Source of the DNA: Paenibacillus psychroresistens
Lineage (GTDB): Bacteria > Bacillota > Bacilli > Paenibacillales > NBRC-103111
Reading direction: 5' to 3'
DNA: 64,000 nt
NCBI RefSeq assembly: GCF_009728935.1
Contig: NZ_CP034235.1
Span: 74,501-138,500, forward strand
In this document: positions 1 to 7,922 of the stretch, piece after piece
Position numbering within the stretch: the stretch's first letter is position 1
Layout of the letters: the number at the start of each line of letters is the position of its first letter
Notes under the pieces: model-generated
Told to the model about the DNA's origin: nothing
What the model saw: only the letters and a program-made list of their open reading frames with translations
The model's database searches: none
Position numbers and translations under genes: made by a program

Positions 1-1
1 A

Positions 2-301
2 AATGTCCAAATTTCAGAAGGGCACCGAATTTCTTCTATTAAAATCGCAGGCAAGCAGTTTACTGGTAAAGAAATCCGAGAGCGTCTGGCCCTCGCCTCC
101 TCCGCTTTTACTTGGCAGAAGAAAGGAAATACCATGGTTATTCAAACACAAGGAAGCGGCCATGGCGTGGGAATGAGTCAATGGGGGGCGAACGGAATGG
201 CACAAATGGGAGAATCGGCAGCTAAGATTCTGCAATATTACTATAAAGGAATTAAGCTTAAATCGGCTCAAAACCTATTAACAAGCTACAGTAAACAGTA
301 G
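2..301 (+). CDS. spoIID: Stage II sporulation protein D, C-terminal end (5' partial)
   Basis: The gene enters from the left edge; the reading frame begins at base 2 and stops with TAG at 299-301, leaving about 99 residues. The visible part has the SpoIID/LytB-type signature GHGVGMSQWGANGMA followed by a YYYKGI segment, which is the conserved C-terminal end of the family. SpoIID is a lytic transglycosylase of the engulfment machinery (with SpoIIM and SpoIIP) acting in the mother-cell membrane. The next gene, spoIIQ, is also an engulfment gene, and this order is usual in Bacilli. The catalytic glutamate region lies outside the window. Identification is by motif and context. Confidence 0.9.
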   Translation, partial: NVQISEGHRISSIKIAGKQFTGKEIRERLALASSAFTWQKKGNTMVIQTQGSGHGVGMSQWGANGMAQMGESAAKILQYYYKGIKLKSAQNLLTSYSKQ

Positions 302-350
302 CTCGAGACTGCTATATATATGAAATTATTAAAAACCTCTATCATCTCAC

Positions 351-379
351 GTATAAAACCTAATGTTGTGGCAACAATG
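351..379 (+). promoter_or_regulatory. Candidate sigma-F promoter of spoIIQ
   Basis: A GTATA box (351-355) and GGCAACAATG (370-379) fit the sigma-F consensus (GYATA, then GGnnAnAHTR) at all defined positions, with a 14-bp spacer, about one base shorter than usual. spoIIQ is a known sigma-F regulon gene. The promoter lies inside the longest possible spoIIQ frame, which supports the downstream start at 398. Confidence 0.55.
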
Positions 380-397
380 GTTACAGAGGTGATGAAC

Positions 398-1147
398 ATG
401 AATGAACAAAAAAAGGGCATTCAAGTTAAAGAGGAAGTTACTGTAACTAAAGAGGTAACATCCAACACAACAGTACCATCCAAAGGATGGCGGGGATTAA
501 TGGCGAAGAAATGGGCATTTCCAGCAATTTACATGGCGGCAGCGGCAATTATTCTAACGTTCATGTGGGTCTACCAGGATTTGGGTAGCTCTAAGACCGC
601 TGATAAAGCCGGCACTGAAATTGCTAAGACAGGAACAGCAGCTAAGGATCTAAAAGACGAACCAGTTAATGCGCTTCCAGTAGTTGCAGCGACAGAAAAA
701 ATGCAATGGCCAGTGGTGAATCGTAATGATGTTGTAGCCGGGATTCCTTTCTATGACACTCAGGCATCCAACGAGGATAAACAAGCCGCTATGGTGCAGT
801 ACGGTGATACGTTTACTCCGCATACGGGTTTAGACCTTGTTAGAGCAGACAATCAGACTTTTGATGTCTTAGCCGCCCTTACTGGTAAGGTCACTGTTGT
901 CGAGAAAAACCCGCTCACCGGCAGTCAAGTGGAGATCACATCCAGCAATGGAATGATCACCATGTATCAGAGCTTGAGTGACATCATTGTTACTCAAGGT
1001 GCTGAAGTTAAACAAGGCGATATCATTGCCAAAGCAGGAGTCAACGAGCTGGAAAAAGACGACGGCGTTCATCTTCATTTTGAAGTACGCGAGAGCAAAG
1101 ACGGTCCAGTTCTTAACCCTACTGCGTTAATGGCAGAGCACGAATAA
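398..1147 (+). CDS. spoIIQ: Stage II sporulation protein Q, M23 peptidase-like
   Basis: Forespore membrane protein that forms the SpoIIQ-SpoIIIAH channel across the intermembrane space during engulfment. With the ATG at 398 (GAGGTG just upstream) it has 249 residues. There is one membrane segment at about residues 39-59 and a C-terminal LytM/M23 domain. The frame is open from 320, but the sigma-F-like promoter at 351-379 makes that start unlikely. Both M23 metal motifs are present: H142-x3-D146 (HTGLD) and H225-x-H227 (HLH). B. subtilis SpoIIQ is known to lack one metal ligand, whereas clostridial forms keep them, so this copy could be an active endopeptidase; activity is inferred. A terminator follows at 1171. 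Confidence 0.9.
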   Translation: MNEQKKGIQVKEEVTVTKEVTSNTTVPSKGWRGLMAKKWAFPAIYMAAAAIILTFMWVYQDLGSSKTADKAGTEIAKTGTAAKDLKDEPVNALPVVAATEKMQWPVVNRNDVVAGIPFYDTQASNEDKQAAMVQYGDTFTPHTGLDLVRADNQTFDVLAALTGKVTVVEKNPLTGSQVEITSSNGMITMYQSLSDIIVTQGAEVKQGDIIAKAGVNELEKDDGVHLHFEVRESKDGPVLNPTALMAEHE

Positions 1148-1170
1148 GCTGTCAGCGCACACAAGGACAA

Positions 1171-1200
1171 GCAGAGGGAATTCCCTTCTGCTTTTTCTTT
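1171..1200 (+). terminator. Intrinsic terminator of spoIIQ
   Basis: GCAGAGGG pairs with CCCTTCTGC (one bulge) around an AATT loop, followed by a T-rich tract. It lies 23 bases after the spoIIQ stop. Confidence 0.8.
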
Positions 1201-1244
1201 TGCCCTAAATAAGGTCTGTCCGACAAAATAAATGTCCAAATTTC

Positions 1245-1272
1245 GAATATATAGGCTCGCTCCTCATATAAT
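1245..1272 (+). promoter_or_regulatory. Candidate sigma-E promoter of spoIIID
   Basis: GAATATA (1245-1251) and CATATAAT (1265-1272), 13 bp apart, resemble the sigma-E consensus (KMATATT and CATACAnT). spoIIID is a sigma-E-dependent gene in B. subtilis, and the site is 34 bases before its GTG start. Confidence 0.55.
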
Positions 1273-1306
1273 GTACCAAACTATCTCGAATAGGGAGGCG
1301 AGCGGA

Positions 1307-1597
1307 GTGCACGATTACATCAAAGAACGGACGATTAAGATCGGCCGCTGCATTGTGGAAACGAGAAATACCGTGAGAATGATAGCCAAAGAATTTGGGG
1401 TTTCCAAAAGCACAGTGCACAAGGACTTAACAGAACGATTGCCCGAAATCAATCCGGATCTCGCCAATCAAGTGAAAACGATTCTGGAATACCACAAATC
1501 GATTCGACATCTGAGAGGGGGAGAGGCAACGAAGGTGAAGTATAAGAAGACGCGTCATTACAAAGGTGCAGAGCTATTAATACCTGTAAATGCTTAA
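1307..1597 (+). CDS. spoIIID: Sporulation transcriptional regulator SpoIIID
   Basis: DNA-binding switch protein of the mother cell that activates or represses many sigma-E genes. The GTG at 1307 with GGGAGG eight bases upstream gives 96 residues beginning V/MHDYIKERT, which matches the family start; the longer frame from 1232 runs through the promoter and is rejected. The helix-turn-helix covers about residues 22-41 (VSKSTVHKDL), and the conserved LPEINPDLA and SIRHLRGGEATK segments follow. Only the last dozen residues differ from the B. subtilis tail. It is followed by mbl, as in B. subtilis. Confidence 0.97.
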   Translation: MHDYIKERTIKIGRCIVETRNTVRMIAKEFGVSKSTVHKDLTERLPEINPDLANQVKTILEYHKSIRHLRGGEATKVKYKKTRHYKGAELLIPVNA

Positions 1598-1667
1598 ATC
1601 GCAAAAATTCGCGAAAAAAAAGGGATTTGGCTTTCTATGGCGAATATACCTAAAACGACGCCTTTTT

Positions 1668-1696
1668 TTGGGCTTATCGTAACGGTAGCTTATGTT
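1668..1696 (+). promoter_or_regulatory. Possible sigma-A promoter of mbl
   Basis: TTGGGC (1668-1673), 17 bp, TATGTT (1691-1696), with the mbl start 22 bases downstream. Each box has four of six consensus bases, so this is only a plausible assignment. Confidence 0.35.
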
Positions 1697-1718
1697 TAGC
1701 TTGGGAGGACACTAAGAA

Positions 1719-2720
1719 ATGTTCAGCAAGGATATTGGAGTAGATTTAGGTACGGCAAATGTTCTGATTCACATTAAAGGTCGCGGAGTTGTTCTGAATG
1801 AACCATCCGTGGTAGCTATTGAGAGCGATACTAAGCGAGTACTTGCTGTTGGAGAAGAAGCACGTCGCATGGTTGGACGCACACCAGGCAATATTACTGC
1901 GATACGTCCTTTGAAGGACGGAGTCATAGCCGATTTTGAAATTACAGAAATTATGTTAAAATATTTTATAGCCAAGGTTGGCGGCAAGCAATGGTACAGT
2001 CATCCTCGTATCCTAATTTGTGCACCAACGAATATTACATCCGTTGAACAGAAGGCCATTCGCGAAGCTGCAGAGCGCGCGGGGGCCAGAGAAGTTTTTA
2101 TGGAAGAAGAGCCTAAAGCTGCTGCTATTGGAGCTGGTATGGATATCTATCAGCCAAGTGGGAATATGGTTATTGACATAGGTGGAGGAACGACAGATGT
2201 CGCCGTCTTATCGATGGGCGACATCGTCACCTCATCTTCGATCAAGATCGCAGGCGATAAATTCGACTCCGCGATCATGAAGTATATTAAGAATAAATAT
2301 AAGCTGCTTATTGGCGAACGTACATCCGAAGACATTAAACTGAAAATTGGTACTGTTTTTCTAGGTGGTCGTGCAGAAGAAATGGATATCCGCGGCAGAG
2401 ATATGGTGTCCGGCTTGCCATTAACGGTTACGATCAATTCCAATGAAGTGAGAGAAGCTTTGTGGGAGCCCGTATCCGCAATTGTTGCCTCAGCTAAATC
2501 CGTATTAGAAAAGACGCCGCCGGAACTTTCGGCGGATATTATAGATAGAGGAGTTATCCTCACAGGTGGCGGAGCGTTACTACACGGCTTGGATTTATTG
2601 CTTGCTGAAGAGCTTAAGGTACCTGTTAATGTGGCCGAAGACCCAATGCATTGTGTTGTTAAAGGAACCGGAGCGATGCTGGACAACCTAGACCGTGTCT
2701 CGAAACAGAAGTTTTATTAA
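1719..2720 (+). CDS. mbl: Cell-shape actin homologue Mbl
   Basis: MreB-family cytoskeletal ATPase that guides cell-wall synthesis complexes along the membrane. It is 333 residues, the normal length. The phosphate-1 motif is DIGVDLGTANV (residues 5-15), phosphate-2 is IDIGGGTTD (152-160), and the adenosine motif contains LTGGGALLHG near residue 287. GRTPGNI and IRPLKDGVIADFE are typical of Mbl rather than MreB, and the spoIIID-mbl-flhO-flhP order is that of B. subtilis mbl. The RBS GGGAGGA precedes the ATG. The protein is cytoplasmic and binds membranes. Confidence 0.95.
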   Translation: MFSKDIGVDLGTANVLIHIKGRGVVLNEPSVVAIESDTKRVLAVGEEARRMVGRTPGNITAIRPLKDGVIADFEITEIMLKYFIAKVGGKQWYSHPRILICAPTNITSVEQKAIREAAERAGAREVFMEEEPKAAAIGAGMDIYQPSGNMVIDIGGGTTDVAVLSMGDIVTSSSIKIAGDKFDSAIMKYIKNKYKLLIGERTSEDIKLKIGTVFLGGRAEEMDIRGRDMVSGLPLTVTINSNEVREALWEPVSAIVASAKSVLEKTPPELSADIIDRGVILTGGGALLHGLDLLLAEELKVPVNVAEDPMHCVVKGTGAMLDNLDRVSKQKFY

Positions 2721-2774
2721 AGAGTATGCTTACGAAGCAAGTTTTCCAAGGAAAACTCCCAGGAGGGAATCCAT

Positions 2775-3677
2775 ATGCTAAGAGGACTTTATACTGCTGC
2801 AGCAGGTATGATCATGGAGCAAAGAAAGCATGATACGATTACCAATAACATTTCCAATATTAATACACCTGGATTTAAGCAAGGTAACGCGGTTTCCCGA
2901 TCCTTTCCTGATTTCATGATCTCTCTTTCAAATGGGGAAAGTGGTTCGCGTTCAGTAAAGCAAATTGGAAGGCTTAATACAGGGGTTTTTGCAGAGGAAG
3001 ATGTTTCTATTTACTTACAAGGCGATATGGAAGAAACAAAAAACCCATTAGATGTGGCATTGGTCTCGGATATTCAGATTCCTGGCTTGCAGTTCGATGG
3101 CTCTGGTAAAACCATTACCGCTGATGGTGAGAAGATTTTTCAACCACAAGCCTTCTTTACAGTATTGGACCACAACGGTGAGCAACGTTATTCACGTAAT
3201 GGTAAATTTCAAGCGAATGACACAGGTGAGCTTATAACACCCGAAGGCTATAAAGTCTTAGGTCGTGATGGACAACCTATCGTTCTGAGAGACCCGACAA
3301 CTAATACTTATCTAGCGAATGTCAAGATCAGGCCAGATGGTACCATTCTTGATGAGGTGAATGGCCAGCCGATTAATAATGCTAATGGACAACCCCTAGC
3401 TCTCATGATTTCACGTGTGGATAACCCCAACCGTTTGATTCGTGAAGGTAATGGTGTATATAAAATCAATCCAGATGATGTGGCAAGCGTGACTTCGATA
3501 ATACCTAATAACGAGGTCCAAGTTAAACAAGGTTATGTGGAAAGGTCGAATGTGGATGCAGCCCAATCCATGATAGATATGACTGCCGCCCTGCGAGCGT
3601 ATGAAGCCAATCAAAAAATGGTGCAATATTATGATAAAAGCATGGAAAAGACCGTAAACGAAATAGGCCGAGTTTAA
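2775..3677 (+). CDS. flhO: Flagellar hook-basal body protein FlhO (rod/FlgF-FlgG family)
   Basis: Flagellar rod-type protein of 300 residues. The N-terminus (LRGLYTAAAGMI, then a NNISNINTPGFK motif at about 24-35) and the C-terminus (YVERSNVDAAQSMIDMTAALRAYEANQKM) form the conserved coiled-coil halves of the axial family, and the middle holds the FlgF/G-like beta domain. AGGAGGG precedes the ATG. It lies 55 bases after mbl and 26 before flhP, so it is probably co-transcribed with flhP. FlhO and FlhP form the distal/proximal rod in B. subtilis, and their position away from the main fla/che operon is normal. Confidence 0.92.
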   Translation: MLRGLYTAAAGMIMEQRKHDTITNNISNINTPGFKQGNAVSRSFPDFMISLSNGESGSRSVKQIGRLNTGVFAEEDVSIYLQGDMEETKNPLDVALVSDIQIPGLQFDGSGKTITADGEKIFQPQAFFTVLDHNGEQRYSRNGKFQANDTGELITPEGYKVLGRDGQPIVLRDPTTNTYLANVKIRPDGTILDEVNGQPINNANGQPLALMISRVDNPNRLIREGNGVYKINPDDVASVTSIIPNNEVQVKQGYVERSNVDAAQSMIDMTAALRAYEANQKMVQYYDKSMEKTVNEIGRV

Positions 3678-3702
3678 CAATATGGCTAAGGGGGACCTCT
3701 AG

Positions 3703-4572
3703 ATGAATCACTCATTAATTAACTCATCGGTGACCATGCATGCTATACAGCAAAAGCTAGACATCATATCGAATAATATGGCGAATTCGAATACGAATGG
3801 CTACAAAAGAAAAGACGCTACTTTTGAAGATATTCTGACGAACATTAAAGAACAGCCTAAGGGCTTTCAGAAGGATGGGCGGCTTTCACCCCTTGGATTT
3901 AACCAAGGCTGGGGCGCTAAGCTGAGTCAAGCCCAAATGAATTTAGCTCAGGGTACATTAGCTGCAACGAATATTTCCTCCGACTTAGCAGTAGAAGGAA
4001 ATGCGCTTTACGAAGTGACTATGAATACAGTGGATGAAACAACAGGTGAGCCTGTAGCCAAAACGGTTTACACCCGTGATGGAAGCTTTAATTTAGCAGT
4101 CAATCCGCAGGATCCAGCCAATTTATATCTGCAAACCAAAGAAGGTAATTTCGTTAATGGCGTTAATGGACAGCCCATTAAATTTCCTAAGGATTTAAAA
4201 ATGTTTGTCGATGATAAAGGGAACGTCACGGCAATTAATCCAAGCGATAGCGGCGCGATTCCTCTACAGGTTGGTCAGCTTAAGCTTGTTCGTGTAGTTC
4301 GACCTCAATATTTACAGCAAATTGGTGAGAATCTTTACGCGCTGCCAGAAGGTTTAGATAATGCCAATGGGCAGATTCTCCAAAATGTAAATACAGGTTC
4401 AAACTTAGATAGCCCAGTAGCCATTAGACAAGGGTACTTAGAGCAATCCAACGTAAATCTAGCAGACGAAATGACTCAACTCATCATGGTACAAAGGGAA
4501 TACCAATTAACCGCACGTGCGGTTACTTCCTCAGATACAATGATGAATTTGGCCAATAACCTACGCGGATGA
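3703..4572 (+). CDS. flhP: Flagellar hook-basal body protein FlhP (rod/FlgG family)
   Basis: Second rod protein of the pair, 289 residues. It has the axial N-terminal signature (SNNMANSNTNGYKRKDA at about 24-40) and the C-terminal GYLEQSNVNLADEMTQLI motif, typical of FlgG-type rod proteins. It is a paralogue of the preceding gene. The start is an ATG downstream of GGGGGA. The stop overlaps the start of the next gene by four bases (ATGA), implying translational coupling. Confidence 0.92.
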   Translation: MNHSLINSSVTMHAIQQKLDIISNNMANSNTNGYKRKDATFEDILTNIKEQPKGFQKDGRLSPLGFNQGWGAKLSQAQMNLAQGTLAATNISSDLAVEGNALYEVTMNTVDETTGEPVAKTVYTRDGSFNLAVNPQDPANLYLQTKEGNFVNGVNGQPIKFPKDLKMFVDDKGNVTAINPSDSGAIPLQVGQLKLVRVVRPQYLQQIGENLYALPEGLDNANGQILQNVNTGSNLDSPVAIRQGYLEQSNVNLADEMTQLIMVQREYQLTARAVTSSDTMMNLANNLRG

Positions 4573-4868
4573 CGATGCCACCTAATTCAGTCGAAGAGTT
4601 TGAAATTCAAGAGGTTCCCCAAAAGCCAGAAGCAGCTAAAGCGTCAAAGCCAGCTGCACCTGCCAAAAAAAAGCGTAAGCGAAAAAAGCTATGGCTGCGT
4701 ATTGTTCTTTTCACATTACGATTATTGCTAGTTCCTGCTCTATGTTTAGCTGCCTTGTATGCAGGATTAGTTATTGGTTACGTTCGAATTGGACATCAGC
4801 CATACTCTGATATTTTTGATATGGCGACCTGGAAGCATCTTTATGAGCTTGTGTATTCAAAAAGTTAA
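4569..4868 (+). CDS. Small membrane protein of the EpuA family
   Basis: A 99-residue protein with a Lys/Ala/Pro-rich cytoplasmic N-terminus (KKKRKRKK at about 35-42), one membrane segment (about 46-70), and a short external tail containing the motif GHQPYSDIFDMATWKHL. This layout matches the EpuA family, which databases often label DNA-directed RNA polymerase subunit beta because the first example lies next to rpoB; no polymerase function is implied. It overlaps flhP by four bases. Function is unknown; the position suggests a link with the cell envelope or flagellar rod. Confidence 0.7.
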   Translation: MTMPPNSVEEFEIQEVPQKPEAAKASKPAAPAKKKRKRKKLWLRIVLFTLRLLLVPALCLAALYAGLVIGYVRIGHQPYSDIFDMATWKHLYELVYSKS

Positions 4869-4893
4869 TAGGCCAAAAGCTATCCATGAATAA

Positions 4894-4921
4894 CAGCGCC
4901 CTCAGCTCGGGTGCTTTTTTT
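4894..4921 (+). terminator. Intrinsic terminator after the flhOP/EpuA group
   Basis: AGCGCCC pairs with GGGTGCT around a seven-base loop and runs into seven T residues. Confidence 0.8.
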
Positions 4922-5009
4922 GTTGTGTGGCAGGTGGGGGTTTTAAAGTTAACCATTCAAATGTATAATAAGAAGGATGCGGAAACCAATACGTAGAGGA
5001 GAAAAAAAG

Positions 5010-5516
5010 TTGAATGTGCCTAATGCAATAACCATAGCACGATTTTTTCTCATCCCTCTCTATTTGTATATATTTCTTGCAGGACATACGGCGTTGGCTT
5101 TCTTAGTTTTATTCGTGGCTGGGGCTACGGATGTACTGGATGGCTATTTGGCACGCAAGAAGAAACAGACAACGGCTTTAGGCAGTATGCTAGATCCATT
5201 GGCTGATAAGACGATGATGCTGACGGTTGTGCTTTCTTTTCTGTATGTAGGAATGATTCAATGGTCAGAGGCTATTGCGATGTTTATCCGTGATGGGGGT
5301 ATGATCATCGGTTCAGCTATTTTTCATTTTCGTGGTAAAAAAACGGTGCCTGCTAATACTATGGGCAAACTAACAACGGTGCTTTATTATTTGGCTATTC
5401 CTCTTATTATGTTTGAGGTACGCTATGCGCTGTCTTACTTATGGGTCGTGATTATTTTTTCTTTTGTGACCTCTTTCATTTACATACTCAAGATCAAACA
5501 GTTGAATAAGAAATGA
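5010..5516 (+). CDS. CDP-alcohol phosphatidyltransferase (PgsA-like)
   Basis: Integral membrane enzyme of phospholipid synthesis that transfers a phosphatidyl group from CDP-diacylglycerol to an alcohol, most likely glycerol-3-phosphate. The full CDP-alcohol phosphatidyltransferase signature is present at about residues 42-64: DGYLAR, eight residues, then G-x3-D-x3-D (GSMLDPLAD). With the TTG at 5010 (AGAGGAGA upstream) the protein has 168 residues beginning LNVPNAIT, the usual family start; the frame opening at 4977 lacks an RBS. There are four to five hydrophobic segments. The classical pgsA is next to recA in Bacilli, so this may be a second paralogue; substrate not certain. Confidence 0.85.
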   Translation: MNVPNAITIARFFLIPLYLYIFLAGHTALAFLVLFVAGATDVLDGYLARKKKQTTALGSMLDPLADKTMMLTVVLSFLYVGMIQWSEAIAMFIRDGGMIIGSAIFHFRGKKTVPANTMGKLTTVLYYLAIPLIMFEVRYALSYLWVVIIFSFVTSFIYILKIKQLNKK

Positions 5517-5540
5517 ACGCCGCAAGGAATTTAGGAAAAA

Positions 5541-5633
5541 GAACATATTTCTAAACCAGCTTTCGCTGTTACGGTTAACGAGTACCTAATCTATCTAGGA
5601 TTGGTTGCCCGTTACGCGTATAGAAATATGTTC
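5541..5633 (+). other. Candidate structured RNA or small inverted-repeat element
   Basis: GAACATATTTCTA (5541-5553) and its exact reverse complement TAGAAATATGTTC (5621-5633) enclose 67 bases. Inside are a perfect hairpin CAGC-TTTC-GCTG, outer arms TAACG and CGTTA, and an inner CTAATC paired with GATTGG. The transcript could fold as a three-way junction. It lies in the 216-base gap between the phosphatidyltransferase gene and fabZ. There is no T-run at its end, so it is not an ordinary terminator. It could be an RNA element, a palindromic mobile relic or a protein-binding site. Confidence 0.4.
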
Positions 5634-5732
5634 CTTATGTGAACCCTCACTGCTGCAGACCATGAAGGACAATTCTAGTGTCAGTCGTTGCAGTGAATTT
5701 TATACCTATACATCAAAAAGGAGCTGAAATAG

Positions 5733-6164
5733 TTGCTAAATATCCAACAAATTCAAGAAATTATTCCCCATCGCTTTCCCTTTCTATTAATTGATCGCAT
5801 TCTAGAGCTAGAGGCAGGAGTTAGAGCTGTAGGTCTGAAGAATGTAACCATGAATGAGCCTTTTTTTGAAGGGCATTTCCCAGGATATCCAGTTATGCCA
5901 GGTGTTCTGATTGTAGAAGCATTAGCACAAGTGGGCTCTGTAGCCATGCTTAGCCTCGAAGCCAATCGCGGCAAGCTTGGTTTCTTTGCAGGCATTGATG
6001 AGTTTCGATTCCGCGGTCAAGTTGTGCCAGGTGATACATTAATTCTTGAAGTTCATATTACACGTCTAAAAGGTGCCATCGGTAAAGGTACAGCTGTAGC
6101 TAAAGTCGGCGATAAAGTAGTAGCTGAAGGTGGGCTTATGTTTGCTCTGTCCGAACGTCAATAA
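5733..6164 (+). CDS. fabZ: 3-hydroxyacyl-ACP dehydratase FabZ
   Basis: Dehydrates (3R)-hydroxyacyl-ACP to trans-2-enoyl-ACP in type II fatty acid synthesis. It has 143 residues, the normal length. The start is a TTG with AAAAGGAGCT ten bases upstream, giving [14 protein letters not shown]. The hot-dog fold signature [13 protein letters not shown] carries the catalytic His48, and Glu62 lies in IVEALAQ. It sits downstream of the flhOP region as in B. subtilis (ywpB). Confidence 0.96.
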   Translation: MLNIQQIQEIIPHRFPFLLIDRILELEAGVRAVGLKNVTMNEPFFEGHFPGYPVMPGVLIVEALAQVGSVAMLSLEANRGKLGFFAGIDEFRFRGQVVPGDTLILEVHITRLKGAIGKGTAVAKVGDKVVAEGGLMFALSERQ

Positions 6165-6194
6165 TTAGGTATGAAAACCAAGGAGGAATAAATT

Positions 6195-7901
6195 ATGGAA
6201 ACCAATGATCTAGTTCAAACGAAATATCAGCAATGGCTGCAGGATCCAAACATTGACGCCGAAACTAAGCAAGAGTTGCACGCTATAGCTAACCAACCAC
6301 TTGAAATTGAGGATAGATTTTATAAAGATGTAGAATTTGGAACAGGCGGTATGCGCGGGGTCATTGGAGCGGGTACTAATCGCATGAATGCCTACACAAT
6401 TGGGATTGCTACCCAAGGCCTTGCCCAATATTTACAAGAAGATAGCTCACGCAAGCAGCACTCTGTAGCAATTGCCTACGATTCACGCAACCAGTCGCCA
6501 GAGTTTGCACTAGAAATTGCGCTGGTTCTAGCAGGTAATGGCGTGGTTGCCCACGTATTTAAGGCTTTGCGCCCAACGCCTGAGCTTTCATTTGCCGTGA
6601 GGTCGTTACACGCCTCTGCGGGCATTGTCGTGACCGCAAGCCACAATCCGCCGGAATACAACGGCTACAAGGTCTATGGCAACGATGGAGGCCAATTGGT
6701 GCCTGATCAAGCGGAGAAGCTTATAGGCCAAATCGCAGGCTTGCAATCCTTTGCTGAAATCCGTAAATTATCTCAAGCGGAAGCGGAAGCTAACGGCTTA
6801 CTTAACTGGATTGAAGAGAAAGTGGACGCAGATTTCATCGATGCGGTTACAGCCATTAGCCCCAATCCACAAATCGTTAAGCAAATGGGCGAGCAATTGC
6901 AAATCGTCTATACGCCATTGCATGGAGCGGGAAATCTATCGGTTCGCAGTGCTTTGAAGCAGCTTGGTTTCAATAAAGTTACCGTTGTACCAGAGCAAGA
7001 AAAACCAGACCCTTTATTCTCTAGCGTAAAGTCGCCTAATCCAGAGGAAAAAGAAGCCTTCACCTTAGCGATTAAACTAGCTCGTCAAATCGATGCAGAT
7101 ATTATCATTGGAACGGATCCAGACTGCGATCGTATGGGTGCTGTTGTTAAGGATGCTCACGGTGAGTATTTTGTGTTGAGCGGCAATCAATCAGGAGCGC
7201 TGATGGCTCACTATTTGTTAGGCAGCTTGAAGGATCAAGCGAAGCTACCAGCCAATGGTGTAGTAATTAAAACAATAGTGACTAGTGAAATGGGAGCGGC
7301 TGTGGCCAAAAGCTTCGGAATCCCTACTTTAAATACATTAACAGGCTTTAAATATATCGGTGAAAAAATGACCCAGTTCGATGCATCCGGCGAGTATCAA
7401 TTTATTTTTGGATATGAGGAAAGCTACGGATATTTAGCGGGGAACTATGCGCGCGATAAAGATGCAGTGGTAGCATCCATGCTGATTTGCGAAGCAGCTG
7501 CTTACTACAAGAGTATTGGTAAAAGCTTGTACGACGTGCTTCAGGAGCTCTATCTGGCGCATGGTCATTTTCAAGAGAAGCTGGAATCTCGTACGCTTAA
7601 AGGCAAGGATGGCTTGGAGAAAATTGGGCAAATTATGGATGAGTGGCGCAACCACCCGCCAGAGCTGGTAAATGGGATTAAAGTAACCACCATTCTCGAT
7701 TATTCCAAAGGCATAGATGATTTGCCAACCGAAAATGTTCTTAAATACGTCTTAGCCGATCATTCTTGGTTCTGTTTGCGTCCATCTGGCACTGAACCAA
7801 AAATCAAAGTGTATTTTGCAGTGTGCGGCACAACGGGTGAAGAATCAGCCAACCAAATCCAAGCTATAGTCAATGAAGTTATGGCCCGAGTGGATCAATA
7901 A
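6195..7901 (+). CDS. pgcA: Phospho-sugar mutase (alpha-phosphoglucomutase/phosphomannomutase)
   Basis: Interconverts hexose 1- and 6-phosphates, supplying UDP-glucose and wall-polymer precursors. It has 568 residues, the size of B. subtilis PgcA. The phosphoserine loop is TASHNPPEYNG with Ser149; the Mg-binding loop is GTDPDCDR (Asp308, 310, 312); the sugar-binding loop is GYEESYG (406-412); the phosphate-binding loop RPSGTEPK is at 529-536. AAGGAGGA precedes the ATG. It is 30 bases after fabZ and leads directly into wall-polymer genes, which suggests a role in that pathway. Confidence 0.93.
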   Translation: METNDLVQTKYQQWLQDPNIDAETKQELHAIANQPLEIEDRFYKDVEFGTGGMRGVIGAGTNRMNAYTIGIATQGLAQYLQEDSSRKQHSVAIAYDSRNQSPEFALEIALVLAGNGVVAHVFKALRPTPELSFAVRSLHASAGIVVTASHNPPEYNGYKVYGNDGGQLVPDQAEKLIGQIAGLQSFAEIRKLSQAEAEANGLLNWIEEKVDADFIDAVTAISPNPQIVKQMGEQLQIVYTPLHGAGNLSVRSALKQLGFNKVTVVPEQEKPDPLFSSVKSPNPEEKEAFTLAIKLARQIDADIIIGTDPDCDRMGAVVKDAHGEYFVLSGNQSGALMAHYLLGSLKDQAKLPANGVVIKTIVTSEMGAAVAKSFGIPTLNTLTGFKYIGEKMTQFDASGEYQFIFGYEESYGYLAGNYARDKDAVVASMLICEAAAYYKSIGKSLYDVLQELYLAHGHFQEKLESRTLKGKDGLEKIGQIMDEWRNHPPELVNGIKVTTILDYSKGIDDLPTENVLKYVLADHSWFCLRPSGTEPKIKVYFAVCGTTGEESANQIQAIVNEVMARVDQ

Positions 7902-7922
7902 TTGTACGGAGGAGTGGGCGGC

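Noticed and set aside
2150..2686. 178-codon open frame on the - strand inside mbl
   Set aside because: It lies wholly within a strongly conserved gene, resembles nothing, is Ser/Pro-rich as antisense shadows are, and has no RBS.
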